A stretch of 36,350 bases of DNA, taken from the NCBI GenBank assembly GCA_009602725.1, contig WELB01000128.1, positions 56,413-92,762 on the forward strand, in the 5' to 3' direction. Below are positions 12,701 through 23,015 of the stretch, piece by piece; positions within the stretch are counted from its first letter, which is position 1, and each line of letters starts with the position of its first letter. Position numbers and translations under genes: made by a program. Below the pieces are notes generated by a model, which ran no database searches, was not told the DNA's origin, and worked only from the letters and a program-made list of their open reading frames with translations. The stretch is from Spirogloea muscicola (taxonomy: Eukaryota; Streptophyta; Zygnematophyceae; Spirogloeales; Spirogloeaceae).

Positions 12701-13241
12701 GGCAATGGAGGTGTCCGGCATCATGCCAATCTCCTTCAGGCGCAGCAAGCCATACGTGCGGCGTCTGGACGTGGTCGCCACCCCCCGGGGCGGTGGGCCT
12801 CGTCTGCTCCTGGACGTGGTACTGATCGACGCATACAAGGCTGGCGCACCCACGTCAACCGTGTCTGGCTGGGCCACGTCCAGCGCGGAGCGCAAGGAGC
12901 GGCACTACCAGGACCATCCCCGAGGGGACCATCTTTGCCCGTGTGCCATGGATATCTACGGCGGCTACGGCTTGAAATGGTCCTCTCTGATCCAGCATCT
13001 GGCCCGGCTGGTTGATGCGCGTCGCAGAAGTCGGGGGGGCAGCTTGGGCCACTCCAGCATTCCACAGGCCTTAGTTGCATACTATAGAATGCGGCTCTCG
13101 CTTTGTTTGCTGCGCTCGCAAGCCTTGGCTCCTCATCAACGTGCAGGGCGCGCTCTAAGTCGGGCCTCCGGCTTTCGTGGCGGCGCTCCAGCTCCCCAAG
13201 TTAGCTTGTCCGATTTGTTTGTGCTCTCCCGTGGGTACTAA
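9702..13241 (+). mobile_element. Non-LTR retrotransposon, long copy: reverse transcriptase plus putative nuclease tail (frame disrupted)
   Basis: The element copies its RNA into DNA at the insertion site. The frame runs from the ATG at 9702 to 12623. It starts with an Ala/Pro-rich stretch, then a C2HC finger (CQYC...HESHC, about 10141-10203). The reverse transcriptase starts near 10850 and shows KAAAGGPSG, SKPTGGVRPI, the catalytic VDVKNAFNSVDR, GTRQGDPLGG and SYADDT, then GLSIRPEKC and VVLGAPLG. A knuckle (CECG...HMLRC) follows at about 12558-12617. The last part (12630-13241) has RRLDVV and LLLDVV, resembling the paired acidic strands of restriction-like endonucleases in R2-type elements, and ends SLSDLFVLSRGY. 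The frame shifts out and back around 12590-12630. The reverse transcriptase itself is intact. The clade is inferred. Confidence 0.88.
12575..12635 (+). other. Double frame shift across the zinc knuckle
   Basis: CECGHIADDK is read in the frame of the reverse transcriptase, LALAAHMLRC in the +1 frame, and ERIASHDLLRD back in the original frame. The protein pattern is continuous only if two compensating length changes of one base are assumed. They may be mutations, base-calling errors or recoding. Confidence 0.75.
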
Positions 13242-13605
13242 TGTCACCTTAGGCACCTTAGTTTAGGTCTCTATATTATGTAGCCTTGTTTAGTTTGCAC
13301 TCGCCTCTGCTTGAACTGTGTATTGGCTTGAATTGGCCTCCCTTTTCATTTCATGCGCCCCGCGCGCCTTTCTCTTTGTGCTTGTTATTCTTAGTAAACC
13401 CGTGTCAGCAGTAGGAAGTCAGATGAGCTTTTCTTAGCGCTTCCCCTGGCCCCTTCTCGTACTTTGTTCCTTCCTTTTTCGGGCTAAGGCCCCACAGTCG
13501 CTGCTTAGCTCGTAGTTTGGCCCCTTCGAACCTTGTCAATCTTTTCGGGCTGGCTTCTTACAGCCCTTGCCCCCATTGGGAGAGCCACTTCTTTCTTTCT
13601 CCTTC
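13242..13605 (+). repeat. 3' untranslated region of the long copy, with hairpin
   Basis: Following the TAA stop at 13241 is T-rich non-coding sequence. The part at 13244-13345 resembles 15953-16045. The part at 13368-13482 is repeated at 13690-13806. The part at 13519-13590 resembles 15839-15936. A stem-loop GGGCTG...CAGCCC lies at 13547-13566. Confidence 0.7.
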
Positions 13606-13671
13606 CTCCAGGGGACCCGTTTCCAGGAACCCGGTCTCTCTGACCTTAGGCTGCTTAGTAGGGGTTACTGA
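13606..13671 (+). mobile_element. Retroelement C-terminal relic
   Basis: One frame reads QEPGLSDLRLLSRGY and a TGA stop at 13669-13671. This is the conserved end of the element protein. Upstream coding sequence is absent, so this is a 5'-truncated or rearranged copy. Confidence 0.65.
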
Positions 13672-13689
13672 GTGCTTCGTAGCTGCTTC

Positions 13690-13850
13690 GTTTCTCTTTT
13701 GTGCTTGTTGTTCCTAGTAAACCCGTGTCAGCAGTAGGAAGTCAAGATGAGCTTTTCTTAGCGCTTCCCCTGGCCCCTTCTCGTACTTTGTTCCTTCTTT
13801 CTCGGGCTGGCTTTTCCAGCCCCTATCCTCAATGGGCGAGCCCTTTCTTC
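13690..13850 (+). repeat. Second copy of the 3' UTR module with hairpin
   Basis: 13690-13806 repeats 13368-13482 almost base for base, including TAAACCCGTGTCAGCAGTAG and the following pyrimidine-rich tract. The stem-loop GGGCTGG-CTTTT-CCAGCCC lies at 13804-13822, followed by ATGGGCGAGC, a motif that recurs after other hairpins here. Confidence 0.8.
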
Positions 13851-13879
13851 TCTCTCCTTCCCTTATGCATCTGGCTGGC

Positions 13880-14954
13880 TTTCACAGCCGCTCTTTTGAT
13901 ATCAGCAGCCGTTCCCCTTCCTTCCAAGCGGATCCGAGGAGCATCCGCGACTCAGCCATCGGCTCTTTTCCCTCTCTTCAACCCCTACTCACGCCCTTCT
14001 ACGCCCTCGCCCAAGCTTCTGATAGAGGGGCACAATCCAAACTGTTCACGGCAGTGGAAGATGAGTGCCGCAGAAGGTTAAGGAGGCTGCCAGAGATTCA
14101 GAACAATTTCACGGAGCCTGGCAAGACTTACTTCTCTAGCCACACCTGGTGCCACCGACTGGATCACCTCACACGCCGTCGTCAAAGCCTTCAGCATCAG
14201 CTCCGAGGCCTTTCGGACGTTGCTTGAACTCAACTCAACAACTCTTCCTCCCACCTAATTGCCTGATTGGGGTGCGCCAGTATGAGTGCGGCTCCGTGCA
14301 GAGGGTGCTGAGCTCGCCACTCACATGCTGAGATGCCCCACTGGACCAGAAGTGGTGGGCATCCACAACCTCTTCCGCGATGCCCTGGCGGGTTTGATCC
14401 GCGACGCCGGCTACCGTGCGGTCGTGGAAGTCAACGACATCATGTCTATCAGCACGGACGCCCAGGGACGTCATCATCGCCGCACACTTGACATTGTGGG
14501 CGTGCAACCTGGTGGAGGACCACTGGCCTTGGTCAATGTTGTTACAGAGGCGTATAAAGGTCCAGCATCGACACACATCGCTGGCCACGCAATGGGCGGT
14601 GCAAAACAAAGAAAGCTGCAGCACTACTCCGATGACCCCCAATGCAATCAGCTCCTGCCAGCGGCAGTCGACATCTTTGGCTGTCAGGGTCCTCGTTTCC
14701 ACACTCTCTTTCAGAATATTGCCAATCTAGGCTGCACACGACGTGCAGATGTGTCCCCCGCTGAGGTGGGCTTGCCAGCTGCATATCTGGCGTTCTTGCG
14801 ACGACGAGTTTCGGCCTGTTTGCAGCGTGCTCAGGCTAATGCTTTGCACCAGAAAGCTGGGCGAGCTCTAGTTGGTGGCAGTAGGGCTTCATATCTGACA
14901 TCTAGTATCCAGGCATCAATTAGTGACCTTTATGTTTTGACCCGTGGTTACTGA
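13880..14954 (+). mobile_element. Divergent truncated retroelement copy (knuckle and nuclease-like end)
   Basis: From 14286 to the TGA at 14954 the frame is open and aligns with the last third of the long copy: HMLRC, RDAGYRAVVEVNDIMSIS, RRTLDIVG, the equivalent of the second acidic strand, RKLQHYSDD and a C-terminus ending ISDLYVLTRGY. The second acidic strand reads LALVNVV where the long copy has LLLDVV, so the key Asp is Asn. Upstream, GATDWITSHAVVKAFSISSE and YECG (14150-14292) match the region before the knuckle but carry a stop and a different frame. The copy lacks the reverse transcriptase. Confidence 0.8.
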
Positions 14955-15097
14955 GCGGGTAATCTGCTGTAGGTTATGTAGGTCTTAAGATGTGCTTACC
15001 TTTGTACTTGGCCATTTTGCCGTCGTTTCTTACAAATACACAAAGTTTACTGGCAGAGCCAATTTTGAATTTGGATTACTTTGTTCATCCTTTTCTA

Positions 15098-15551
15098 GGC
15101 TGGCTTTTCCCAGCCCCGATCCTCTATGGGCGAGCCCTTCTCTAATTTGGAAGCAGAGCGAGCAGCCGGGCTTCAGTGCCACCGCGTCGCTTGCTCAAGT
15201 GCACAGGAAGCGCCTGGCAATGGGCGAGCAATTCCTTTCATGGCCCAACGCTCGTCGCAGGAGGCGGTCTACGCAGTCCGCCAAGCAGCGGGCGTCAAGG
15301 AGAGGAGATACTCCGATCACCCAGCGGGCAACGAGTTTGTCCCGCTGGCCGTCGACGTGCATGGGGCATTTGGGCCCCGCTGGCTCGACCTCCTTCTGCG
15401 CCTTGCGCGAGTGGCCGCCAAGCGAGCAACCCGGTTTCAATGCCCGCCAAACTACGAAGGGGCCAAAAAACAGGAAATCTATAGAGAGCAACTTTCTTCT
15501 TTTCTTCTAAGTCAGGCCACCCGCTTTCGTGTCAGTCTCCCTTTGTTTTGA
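15098..15551 (+). mobile_element. Retroelement fragment with internal nuclease-tail segment
   Basis: A hairpin GGCTGG...CCAGCC at 15098-15116 precedes an open frame (15126-15551). This encodes GVKERRYSDHPAGNEFVPLA and VDVHGAFGPRWLDLLLRLAR, corresponding to ERKERHYQDHPRGDH and MDIYGGYGLKWSSL in the long copy. The flanking parts of the domain are missing or in other frames, so it is a broken fragment. Confidence 0.7.
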
Positions 15552-15655
15552 GGTGTAGTCCTTTTCGGCACCTCTTTTTCTTTGGCTTTGGACATTGTCC
15601 ATTCTTTTTGGGCTGGCTTTGCCAGCCCCTCTTCTCTATGGGCGAGCACTTTCTT
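15552..15655 (+). repeat. 3' UTR hairpin module, arm of an inverted repeat
   Basis: The module contains GTGTAGTCCTTTT, CTTTGGACATTGTCCAT, the near-perfect stem-loop GGGCTGGC-TTT-GCCAGCCC at 15610-15628, and ATGGGCGAGC. It recurs in inverted orientation at about 16138-16243. Confidence 0.85.
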
Positions 15656-15787
15656 CAGCGGTCCATGGCACACGCCTTGCATCTGCGTGCTGGCCGGGCT
15701 CTCGCTGCAGCCTCTGGCTTTCGCCAGGGGGATTGTCTTCCGGCAGCTAGTCTGTCGGATTTGAGGCTCCTCACTCGTAGCTACTGA
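15656..15787 (+). mobile_element. Retroelement C-terminal relic
   Basis: The frame ending with TGA at 15787 reads RAGRALAAASGFRQGDCLPA and then SLSDLRLLTRSY, clearly the end of the element protein. It starts directly behind a 3' UTR module, which implies insertion of a truncated copy next to another tail. Confidence 0.8.
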
Positions 15788-16137
15788 GGGTCCATCCTCC
15801 ACCCGTTCTGCCATAGCGTTTTAGGCCCCTCCGTCGTTTGGCTCCTTCGAACCTTTGTCAATTGTTTTCGGGCTGGCTTTTCACAGCCCTTGCCCCCATT
15901 GGGAAAGTGCTCGCCCACATTGGGAGAGCCACTTCTTCGTGGCGGCGCTCCGGCCACCTTAGCATAGGGCTTCAATCTATGTAGCCTTCATTTTTCTCAC
16001 TAGTTTCTGCCTGAACAATGTATTGGCTTCGATTGGCGCGCCTTCTCTCTCCTACCTCGGCTCCAAGTCCAACGTTCCCACCTCTTCTCTATGGGCGAGC
16101 TCTCTCCTTCACCTGTAGCCATCTGGCTGGCCTTCTT
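15788..16137 (+). repeat. Composite of 3' UTR modules
   Basis: 15839-15936 repeats 13519-13590, with the hairpin GGGCTG...CAGCCC at 15870-15889 and a duplicated CCCACATTGGGAGAGCC-like segment. TTCGTGGCGGCGCTCC at about 15934-15949 is a scrap of the coding tail. 15953-16045 resembles the 3' UTR after the long copy. ATGGGCGAGC occurs again near 16090. Confidence 0.65.
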
Positions 16138-16490
16138 TATTAGAAGAAGTGCGCGCCCATAGAGAAGAGGGGCAAAGCCAGCCCAAAAATAAATGGACAA
16201 TGTCCAAAGCCAAAGAAAGAGGAGCCGGAAAAAGGACTACACTACAAAACACTGCAGAACACAGAGACGATGCAGAGGAAGCTCAGTACCCACGAGTGAG
16301 CAACATCAGGTCTGAGTAGCTCGCTGCTGGGAAAGAGGCACTCCGCCGAGACCCACAGGCGGCGGCCATAGCACGGCCTGGTCGCGTGTGGACGGCGTGG
16401 GCAAGGGAAGCGATACGTTGAAGCGATACGGCCAGGCGCATGCGGAAGACTTGCGCGAGCGAACCGGCGGCGTTGAAGCCGGGCATCGCC
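16138..16490 (-). mobile_element. Retroelement tail in inverted orientation
   Basis: On the minus strand, coding sequence from about 16485 to the stop at 16283 reads GSLAQVFRMRLAVSLQR, RPGRAMAAACGSRR and SYSDLMLLTRGY, the end of the element protein. Its 3' UTR follows at 16243-16138 as the second arm of the inverted repeat, but the hairpin has lost four bases. Its 5' limit comes within about 110 bases of the zinc ATPase start codon. Confidence 0.78.
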
Positions 16491-16595
16491 CCTGGCAGAC
16501 CCGGCCGCCGGTCAACCGCCACCGGCCTTCTAACAGCCGGCCTTTCAATATCAGCAGCCGCGTTCTTGTTCACTCGCCCCGCGGCCGCCGCCTCC

Positions 16596-19500
16596 ATGGC
16601 GGCCTCCCTGTTGGACTCGCTGATCACCGCCAAGCGCGACGGCGGCGACGGCGGCGCCGGTGGCCGCCTGGCGTCGTGCAGCAGCTACTACCTCCTCAAC
16701 CGCTCCGGCCGCTTCTCGTGCGTCACCATCCCGCCGGCCCTCTCCTCCTCCATCTGCTTTGTGGACCACGACCACGACGACTCGCGGACTCCGCCGACCG
16801 CTGTCCACGACCGCTCGGACGACAATGGCATTGACGCCTGTTGCCTGAAAGACACGGACCATGTCCATGCTCACGTCCATGACGGAGAGATCACACAGGA
16901 GGTCACACTTGACCAGGTGCACTGCATGGCATACGCGTCCCATTGCTCACTTCAGCACGTTCAACCCATAAGGCAGACGGGCTGGGATCACCACTTTCAG
17001 CAATTGACGAGTTATAGATTTTGCTCATAGCTCATTGCAAGGATTGTTATGCATTCATAATGTAGCCGAGGTGCAAGTATCTCATATGAAGTTTGCGAGT
17101 TGCAGCATAAGGCAAGGTTTGCAAGTAACTGGATGATGTTGTTTTGCAGTGCCAAAAGGAGCTCTGTAACTTGCCTGCTACAGCAGCGTCACAAGAACTT
17201 GTCAATTGCACAGATGAGCTCTCTAAGGAAGAGGAGCACCTTCATACAGAAGGCTGCGGGCATGAACCTATCTTTCATGGAGATCACACTGACTTCCTCC
17301 TTCCGATGGAGGATGGTTCGTTTGTCTTGCGACATCCTCATGCGGGGTGACTAGCTGTGCCTTCCGTTCACCGACATGGACAGGGATAGTTCGGGCCTTA
17401 TGCAATTGCAGGTGTAATGTGGGCTAGGCCACTAGTTTGGCACGTGGGTCCCGCTCAGTTTTTAAGACTATGATCGCCTGGATTCTCTCATTCCAGCTCA
17501 GCGGTCTAGTCAAGACACTGCCTATCCAAGAATGGACTGGAAAGGTCTAATGCACTTGATACTCTTTGGTTCAGGAGGGATGGATCCCACCATTTTCATG
17601 AACATGGAAGATTTGTACCCGTTGGCTCACCCTTGAGTACAACCCGACGACGGCGCCATCAACAACTCTTCCAATTTCAAGATTCTGAAGTAGAGAGTCC
17701 CAGTGTACACAGTGCATCCTCATGCAACAGTGCGGTCATGCACACCACCAGACCCTGCGGCAGGTACAGTGTAGCAGTTGCTTGACCTGTACATGTACAT
17801 GGCTTGAAGGCAGTGTATGCTCCTGAGAGGGAAAAAGCGCTGGACATCGAAAGTACTATGAGGTTAGCTCCTTTTGGAGAGAGGGTCATGGTCAGGATGA
17901 GCTGCAGAGAGTGTGCATACAGACAAGCGACTTGACTGAGGCATTTGCTAGCTCAGCTTGTGAAGGCGTAGTACTTCCAAGCGGACAGCAATGACTGCTG
18001 AGCTAAAGCTCGGTGCTGTGGAGTAGATTGAGCTGATGACTGCTGCTCATGCTGTGGACCTCTTGGACTCAGGTCACCCCATATCCATCAGTCACTCATA
18101 GACGAGGTACAGCAGGAAGCAGCCGTTGAAGTGGTTGTGACTTCACCAACACATCAACTTCAGAGTACCACTTTGAATGTTTTTGGGATTTGTTGTCCTT
18201 CTGAAAGTGGTCTAGTCACAAATCTTCTGAAGGCCCAACCTGGTGTTACTGAAGTCACGGTGAATGCTGTATTGAAGACTACGATTGTCATTTATGATAG
18301 CAAGCTCATAAGTGATGTCCAGCTTGGTGAGCGACAATCTTGACTAGGGCCTGACATCAGGGTTCTCCTCTACTGATTAATATGTAGGAACATACCAAGC
18401 TCTCAGCTGCTTGCATTCTTGCACATGCCCCAATGCTTTCTTGGTAGAATTGGTACCGGTACTGCTGCTTCAGCTTTGCATAACAGATTATCAGCAGTCA
18501 CAGTGAAGTAGAATGAGGCTTGCATCGTCTCTGGTCATTGAGAGGAACAGGCCGATTGATGTATTTCCTACTTTTGCGTGCAGTACGCATTCTCAACGAA
18601 GCCAAATTGGATGCAAGCATTCACAGGAGGGGCACCTCAAAGCCAAGGTCAAGGTGGCCAAGTTGCTGGACCATTCTTTGTGGCCTATTGCTGGGGGTTG
18701 CCTTGTTCAAGTATCTTTATCCTCCTCTTAAATGGGTGGCATTGGCTTCCATAGCAATAAAGCTACCGTCTACCCTGTTGAAGAGTATCAGGTCGTTATC
18801 TCGTTACATTTGTGACATCAACACCTTGATGACCATAGCAGGTACTTTGTACTGGGGAGTGCATCTCATGTGCTGCCATGGATGTAGCATCTTTCTATAT
18901 GCGAGAAATTTGTCAGCTGGTATGTCACGTTCTTATCACAAGTGGAATATCACCTACAACGGATGCTCATAAATCCCTGGCTTCTGCAGTGGTTGGTGCC
19001 GTTGCTTTAGGTGACTATGTGGAAGGGGCGACTGTTGTATTCTTGTTTGCACTATCTGAATATCTGGAGACGAGGTCGACAGAGAAGGTGGACTTTGGTC
19101 ACTTTAATTTGCATCATAAGATCACATTCAGGTTGTCATGTGATCCATAGGCATTCTTTGAGTCTCTCCTGCACTCCTGCACTCAGAAAGGTTGCAATTT
19201 CCTATGAGGTAAGTAAAGGAACGTTTGGACACATCCAACTATCTTGGACACATGTATACGGTGGCTCTTTAAGTATGTCGTTAGGGTTTGTGTGGACCAT
19301 CATATGATGAACAATCTGACAGGGGTGGTTGTGATGGCAGGCTAGACATGCAATTGAGGACATCATAAACCTTGCCCCAGAGACTGCACTACTTGCTGAA
19401 TCTGGGATGAGGGTGCCTGTGGAGTCACTCGAAGTAGGCTCGGTTTTACTAGTGAAGCCAGGAGAGAAGATACCTGTAGACTCCAAGGTAGTCTCTGGGA

Positions 19501-22500
19501 CCAGCACTGTGGATGAGAGCAATCTGACTGGCGAGTCACGGCCCGTCACCAAGGATAGTGGGTCAATGGTGTGGGCTGGCACAATGAACACTACCGGTAA
19601 GTAGGGAGTTTCTAGCTGCAGAAGTGGTGTATGGCAGATTTACAGACGCCTCGAATTTTCATTTTATACAATCTTCAAATCAGACTACTTCGCCTCAATA
19701 TGCAGGTCCTCTGAGGGTTGTGACAATGGCTCTTGCAAAGGATTCAGCAGTGGCAAAGCTTGTCCGACTTGTTGAGGACGCCCAGAAACAAAGATCAAAG
19801 ACTGAACAGTTTGTGGAGGCCTGTGCTCGTTACTACACTCCAGCTGTTCTTCTGAGCGGTGCTGCACTCCACAATACAACTTTTGACTACCTGTGTCTTG
19901 TGTGCCAAGTAGCTCCTTGTCAATAAGTCGCTGTTGTACAATGTCTTACATTCATGTTCGCTGGTAGCTTACTCAGTCTGCTGACATATGTTGCTCCCGT
20001 AACTGCTCTAGATACTCGCTAGTGTTGGCGCACGAACTTATCAAAAGCATCTCATTAATGACTGGCAGCAACTCTGGTCACTGTCATTCCCTTGGCCATT
20101 GGTGTACCCAACATCAGACACTGGTTATACCTGGCCCTGGTCCTCTTGGTGGTTGCTTGTCCATGTGCACTAGTCATCTCAACACCTATCACCACTATTG
20201 CTGGACTAGCACAGGTGAGGCGTCTGTTCTGTGCTAGTTTGCTTGACTGGCTGTGCTTATCTACCGCTAGAAAGTGTGAACGTGAGTAACTGAATATAGT
20301 AGTTGCCAAGCTGGCCTTGGCTAAGGACATGAATGCATAGCCGACGCATCTGAGCTGCTGTCTGGGCACAACTTTTCTCCAGGGTGCACGATGTGGGATA
20401 CTCATAAAAGGAGGCCGTCACCTCGAAACTCTTGGCCGCTTGAAAGTGTTGGCCTTCGATAAGACTGGGACGTTAACTAGGGGTCTCTTTCGGGTAGCAC
20501 ATTTTCAAGTGTTGACGGAGAAGGTGGAGCTCAGCCAAATACTCTCCTGGTAAGAAAATTGTCCTGCTACGTGCAGCCTTGCAGTCTAATAATACCTGCA
20601 CTTGTCAGCACAATGTGAAGTAGATGATATTGGCTGGAGAAGTGGACTGGTTTTGCACTCACTTTACTTTGCTGATGAGACTGGGTGTATGCGCCAGCCT
20701 TACAGCCAGCCAGGATTGTCAGTACCATCAAGGCCACCAAAGCACATGCTAAGTACTACTGCTGTAGTTTCCATTCTGACAGAGTCACTCTTCTGTAGGC
20801 TGGCATCGGTGGAGGCACAAGCAAGTCACCCTGTGGCCCCGGCCTTGGTGCTCTATGCAAATGTACATGGTGTCAAAGCCGGAGCCTTTGTAGAAAATTT
20901 TGAAACTCTAGCTGGAGAAGGAGTTGCCGCCGAGGTTGAAGGGCGAGTGATTCGTGTTGGCAACAAGCGCATGGCAAGTCGCCTAGGTTGGCTGACAGGT
21001 ACGCAAGACATGAGTTCTGCACTGTTGCCTAGCAATATCTCTTCAAATGTGACAGTGAAAGAATGTGCTACAAGAATATAAAGTGCTTGAACTTGGTGGT
21101 TTGTGGGGTGTCCGGAGCATGTCATACATGCTAGGGTCATGACATGCCTCCCTGCTGTGACAGAACTGGATTCTCAAGTTCTGGAAAGGTGGTCAGAGGA
21201 AGGTGGCACGGTCGGATACATCGGAGCTGATGGCCAGCCCCTTGCCATCTTCAGCGTGAATGATGAAGCACGTCCGGAGGCCAAGACAGCCCTGCAGAAA
21301 CTAAGGGCAGGTTCCTTGTGACTTATCTGCATTCTTTGTCAATGTCAATGTTGCTGAATGAGATGTTGTCACGACTTGTAAAGTATAGTCGTTCAGGTGG
21401 CTTTGAATGCATATCTGGGGTCCAGGCACGTGTCAGGATTCATATGTGCCTGAGTTCTAGTCTTAGCTACCGAGGAAAAGGACCGTGTGCTATGGCCAGT
21501 GGCCAGAGCTACTTAGCTTGTGTCATGTCCAATTTTCTCAAGATTTCCCTGTACTGCATGAAAGTGAGGAAGGAAACATGGCAACCTGTGGATGTTGCGC
21601 CAGGTGTCATGCTTATGAAGATGACTGTGGAGAGAGGGAGCTGACTGTCTCATGAGACACTTGCACTTTGCAGGGGAGAGGCATCCATGTTGCGATGCTG
21701 ACTGGCGACAATCCTGGTGCAGCTCAAGCGATTCAGCTGCAGGTGACAACCTTGTGCTGCTGAGGACGTTCCTCATATGTGGGTCTGCAACTGCTCCAAA
21801 GCTTGCTGCAGCATGCTTGATCCACCCTCTGTCTTATACTCTTGCAGAGCCCTTGTTGGACTTGGTTGTGTAGGTGGGGAACATTGATGTGTACTCTGAG
21901 CTACTGCCTGAAGACAAGGTGCAAGTACTGTGTACGCTCAAGCGGGGAGGAATGACCGGCATGGTGGGCGATGGGATCAATGATGCTCCAGCCTTGGCTG
22001 CTGCAGACCTGGGCATAGCAATGGGCGCAGCTGGATCGGCTTTAGCTGTAGAAGTGGCGGATGTTGCTCTGATGCAGGATGATCTGCACGGCATCGAAAA
22101 GGCACTTGTGCTTGGAAGAAGCTGCAGAAATAAGATCATCCAGGTGACTGATGTGCATGGATGTGCCCCTTCTTGTGTCTGTCACTACCCTCGCCTGCAG
22201 CAATAACAGCAGGTTTTGGTACCACTACCTAAGTTAGCATTCCTTCTCTCTGCCCGCCTGCCATTCAAGCAGGATGCACATCATTGTTGCCTGGCAATGC
22301 TGATGAATTATTGATGATGCAATTTAACATATGCCTGCACTTGTTGCTGCAGAATGTAGTACTGTCTATTGTCACAAAAGGAGTTGTCGTGGGGCTTGCT
22401 ATAGGCGGCTGGGCTTCGCTGTGGGCTGCTCTCTTGGCGGATGTGGGCACCACCCTGGTTGTGATTACCAACTCTCTTAGGATCCTTGCACGGGTTGAGA

Positions 22501-23015
22501 GGCGATCGACCGGGCATGGCACTTGCAAATCCATTCACGAGCACAAGGGCCATCATGGCGACTCTTCTCCTGCTTTGGAGCTCACAGAAGACCCGCATCG
22601 TGCACAATCTCAGAGGGCTCGGCACGCGTGCAAATCAGCATCTGTAAATGCATCTTGCTGCAGCAACGCGCCACTTGCCTCCTCGTATGGCGAGGGGGCG
22701 ACTGCTTCAAGCAGCCGTACTGTCAAATGCTCCCACAAGCACGCACAGAAGGAGACCCATCTTGCTCGCAGGTATCCACCAGTCGGTCCTTCCTGTGGCA
22801 AAGCCCAATCAGGTAATTCCTGCTGCACTGCGCCATGTGTTCCAAGCAGCTGTGCCATGAGCTGCACCTTGGAACAGGGTCAGCAGGAGGAGCAACTCCA
22901 CAGTCATGCTGGCAAGGCAACACTGGATACCTCATTTATCTGCGGCAGTGCACAAGTTAGTGCAGCTTGTTGCAACACCACAGCCACTTCTGGCAATTGT
23001 AGCCCACTTTCATAG
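16596..23015 (+). CDS. Zinc/cadmium P1B-2 ATPase, HMA2/HMA4-like
   Basis: This ATP-driven pump exports Zn(II) and often Cd(II) from the cytosol. Fourteen exons: 16596-16916, 17150-17346, 18073-18326, 18584-18841, 18990-19087, 19341-19596, 19706-19858, 20069-20214, 20383-20549, 20799-20998, 21164-21306, 21674-21742, 21874-22143 and 22353-23015. They sum to 1064 residues. The N-terminus is His/Asp-rich. One HMA domain carries FGICCPSE (210-217), the plant zinc-type variant. Further landmarks are TGES (439-442), CPC (543-545), DKTGT with Asp587, SHP, MLTGDN and [10 protein letters not shown] (786-795). After the last membrane segments ([17 protein letters not shown]) comes a tail of about 170 residues with CC pairs and His. 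The frame requires a GC donor after 21306. The ATG at 16596 precedes a conserved-phase exon and is the likely start. Confidence 0.94.
21307..21673 (+). other. Probable GC-AG intron in the zinc ATPase
   Basis: Exons 21164-21306 and 21674-21742 join in frame only if the donor is GC in AAGG|GCAGGT. Using the GT three bases further on breaks the frame before the conserved MLTGDN. A GT alternative exists only with a different acceptor at 21656, adding a few unconserved residues. Confidence 0.55.

Noticed and set aside
16440-16595. Longer N-terminus for the zinc ATPase from the open frame upstream of 16596
   Set aside because: The upstream frame runs antisense through the retroelement relic and has no ATG before 16596.
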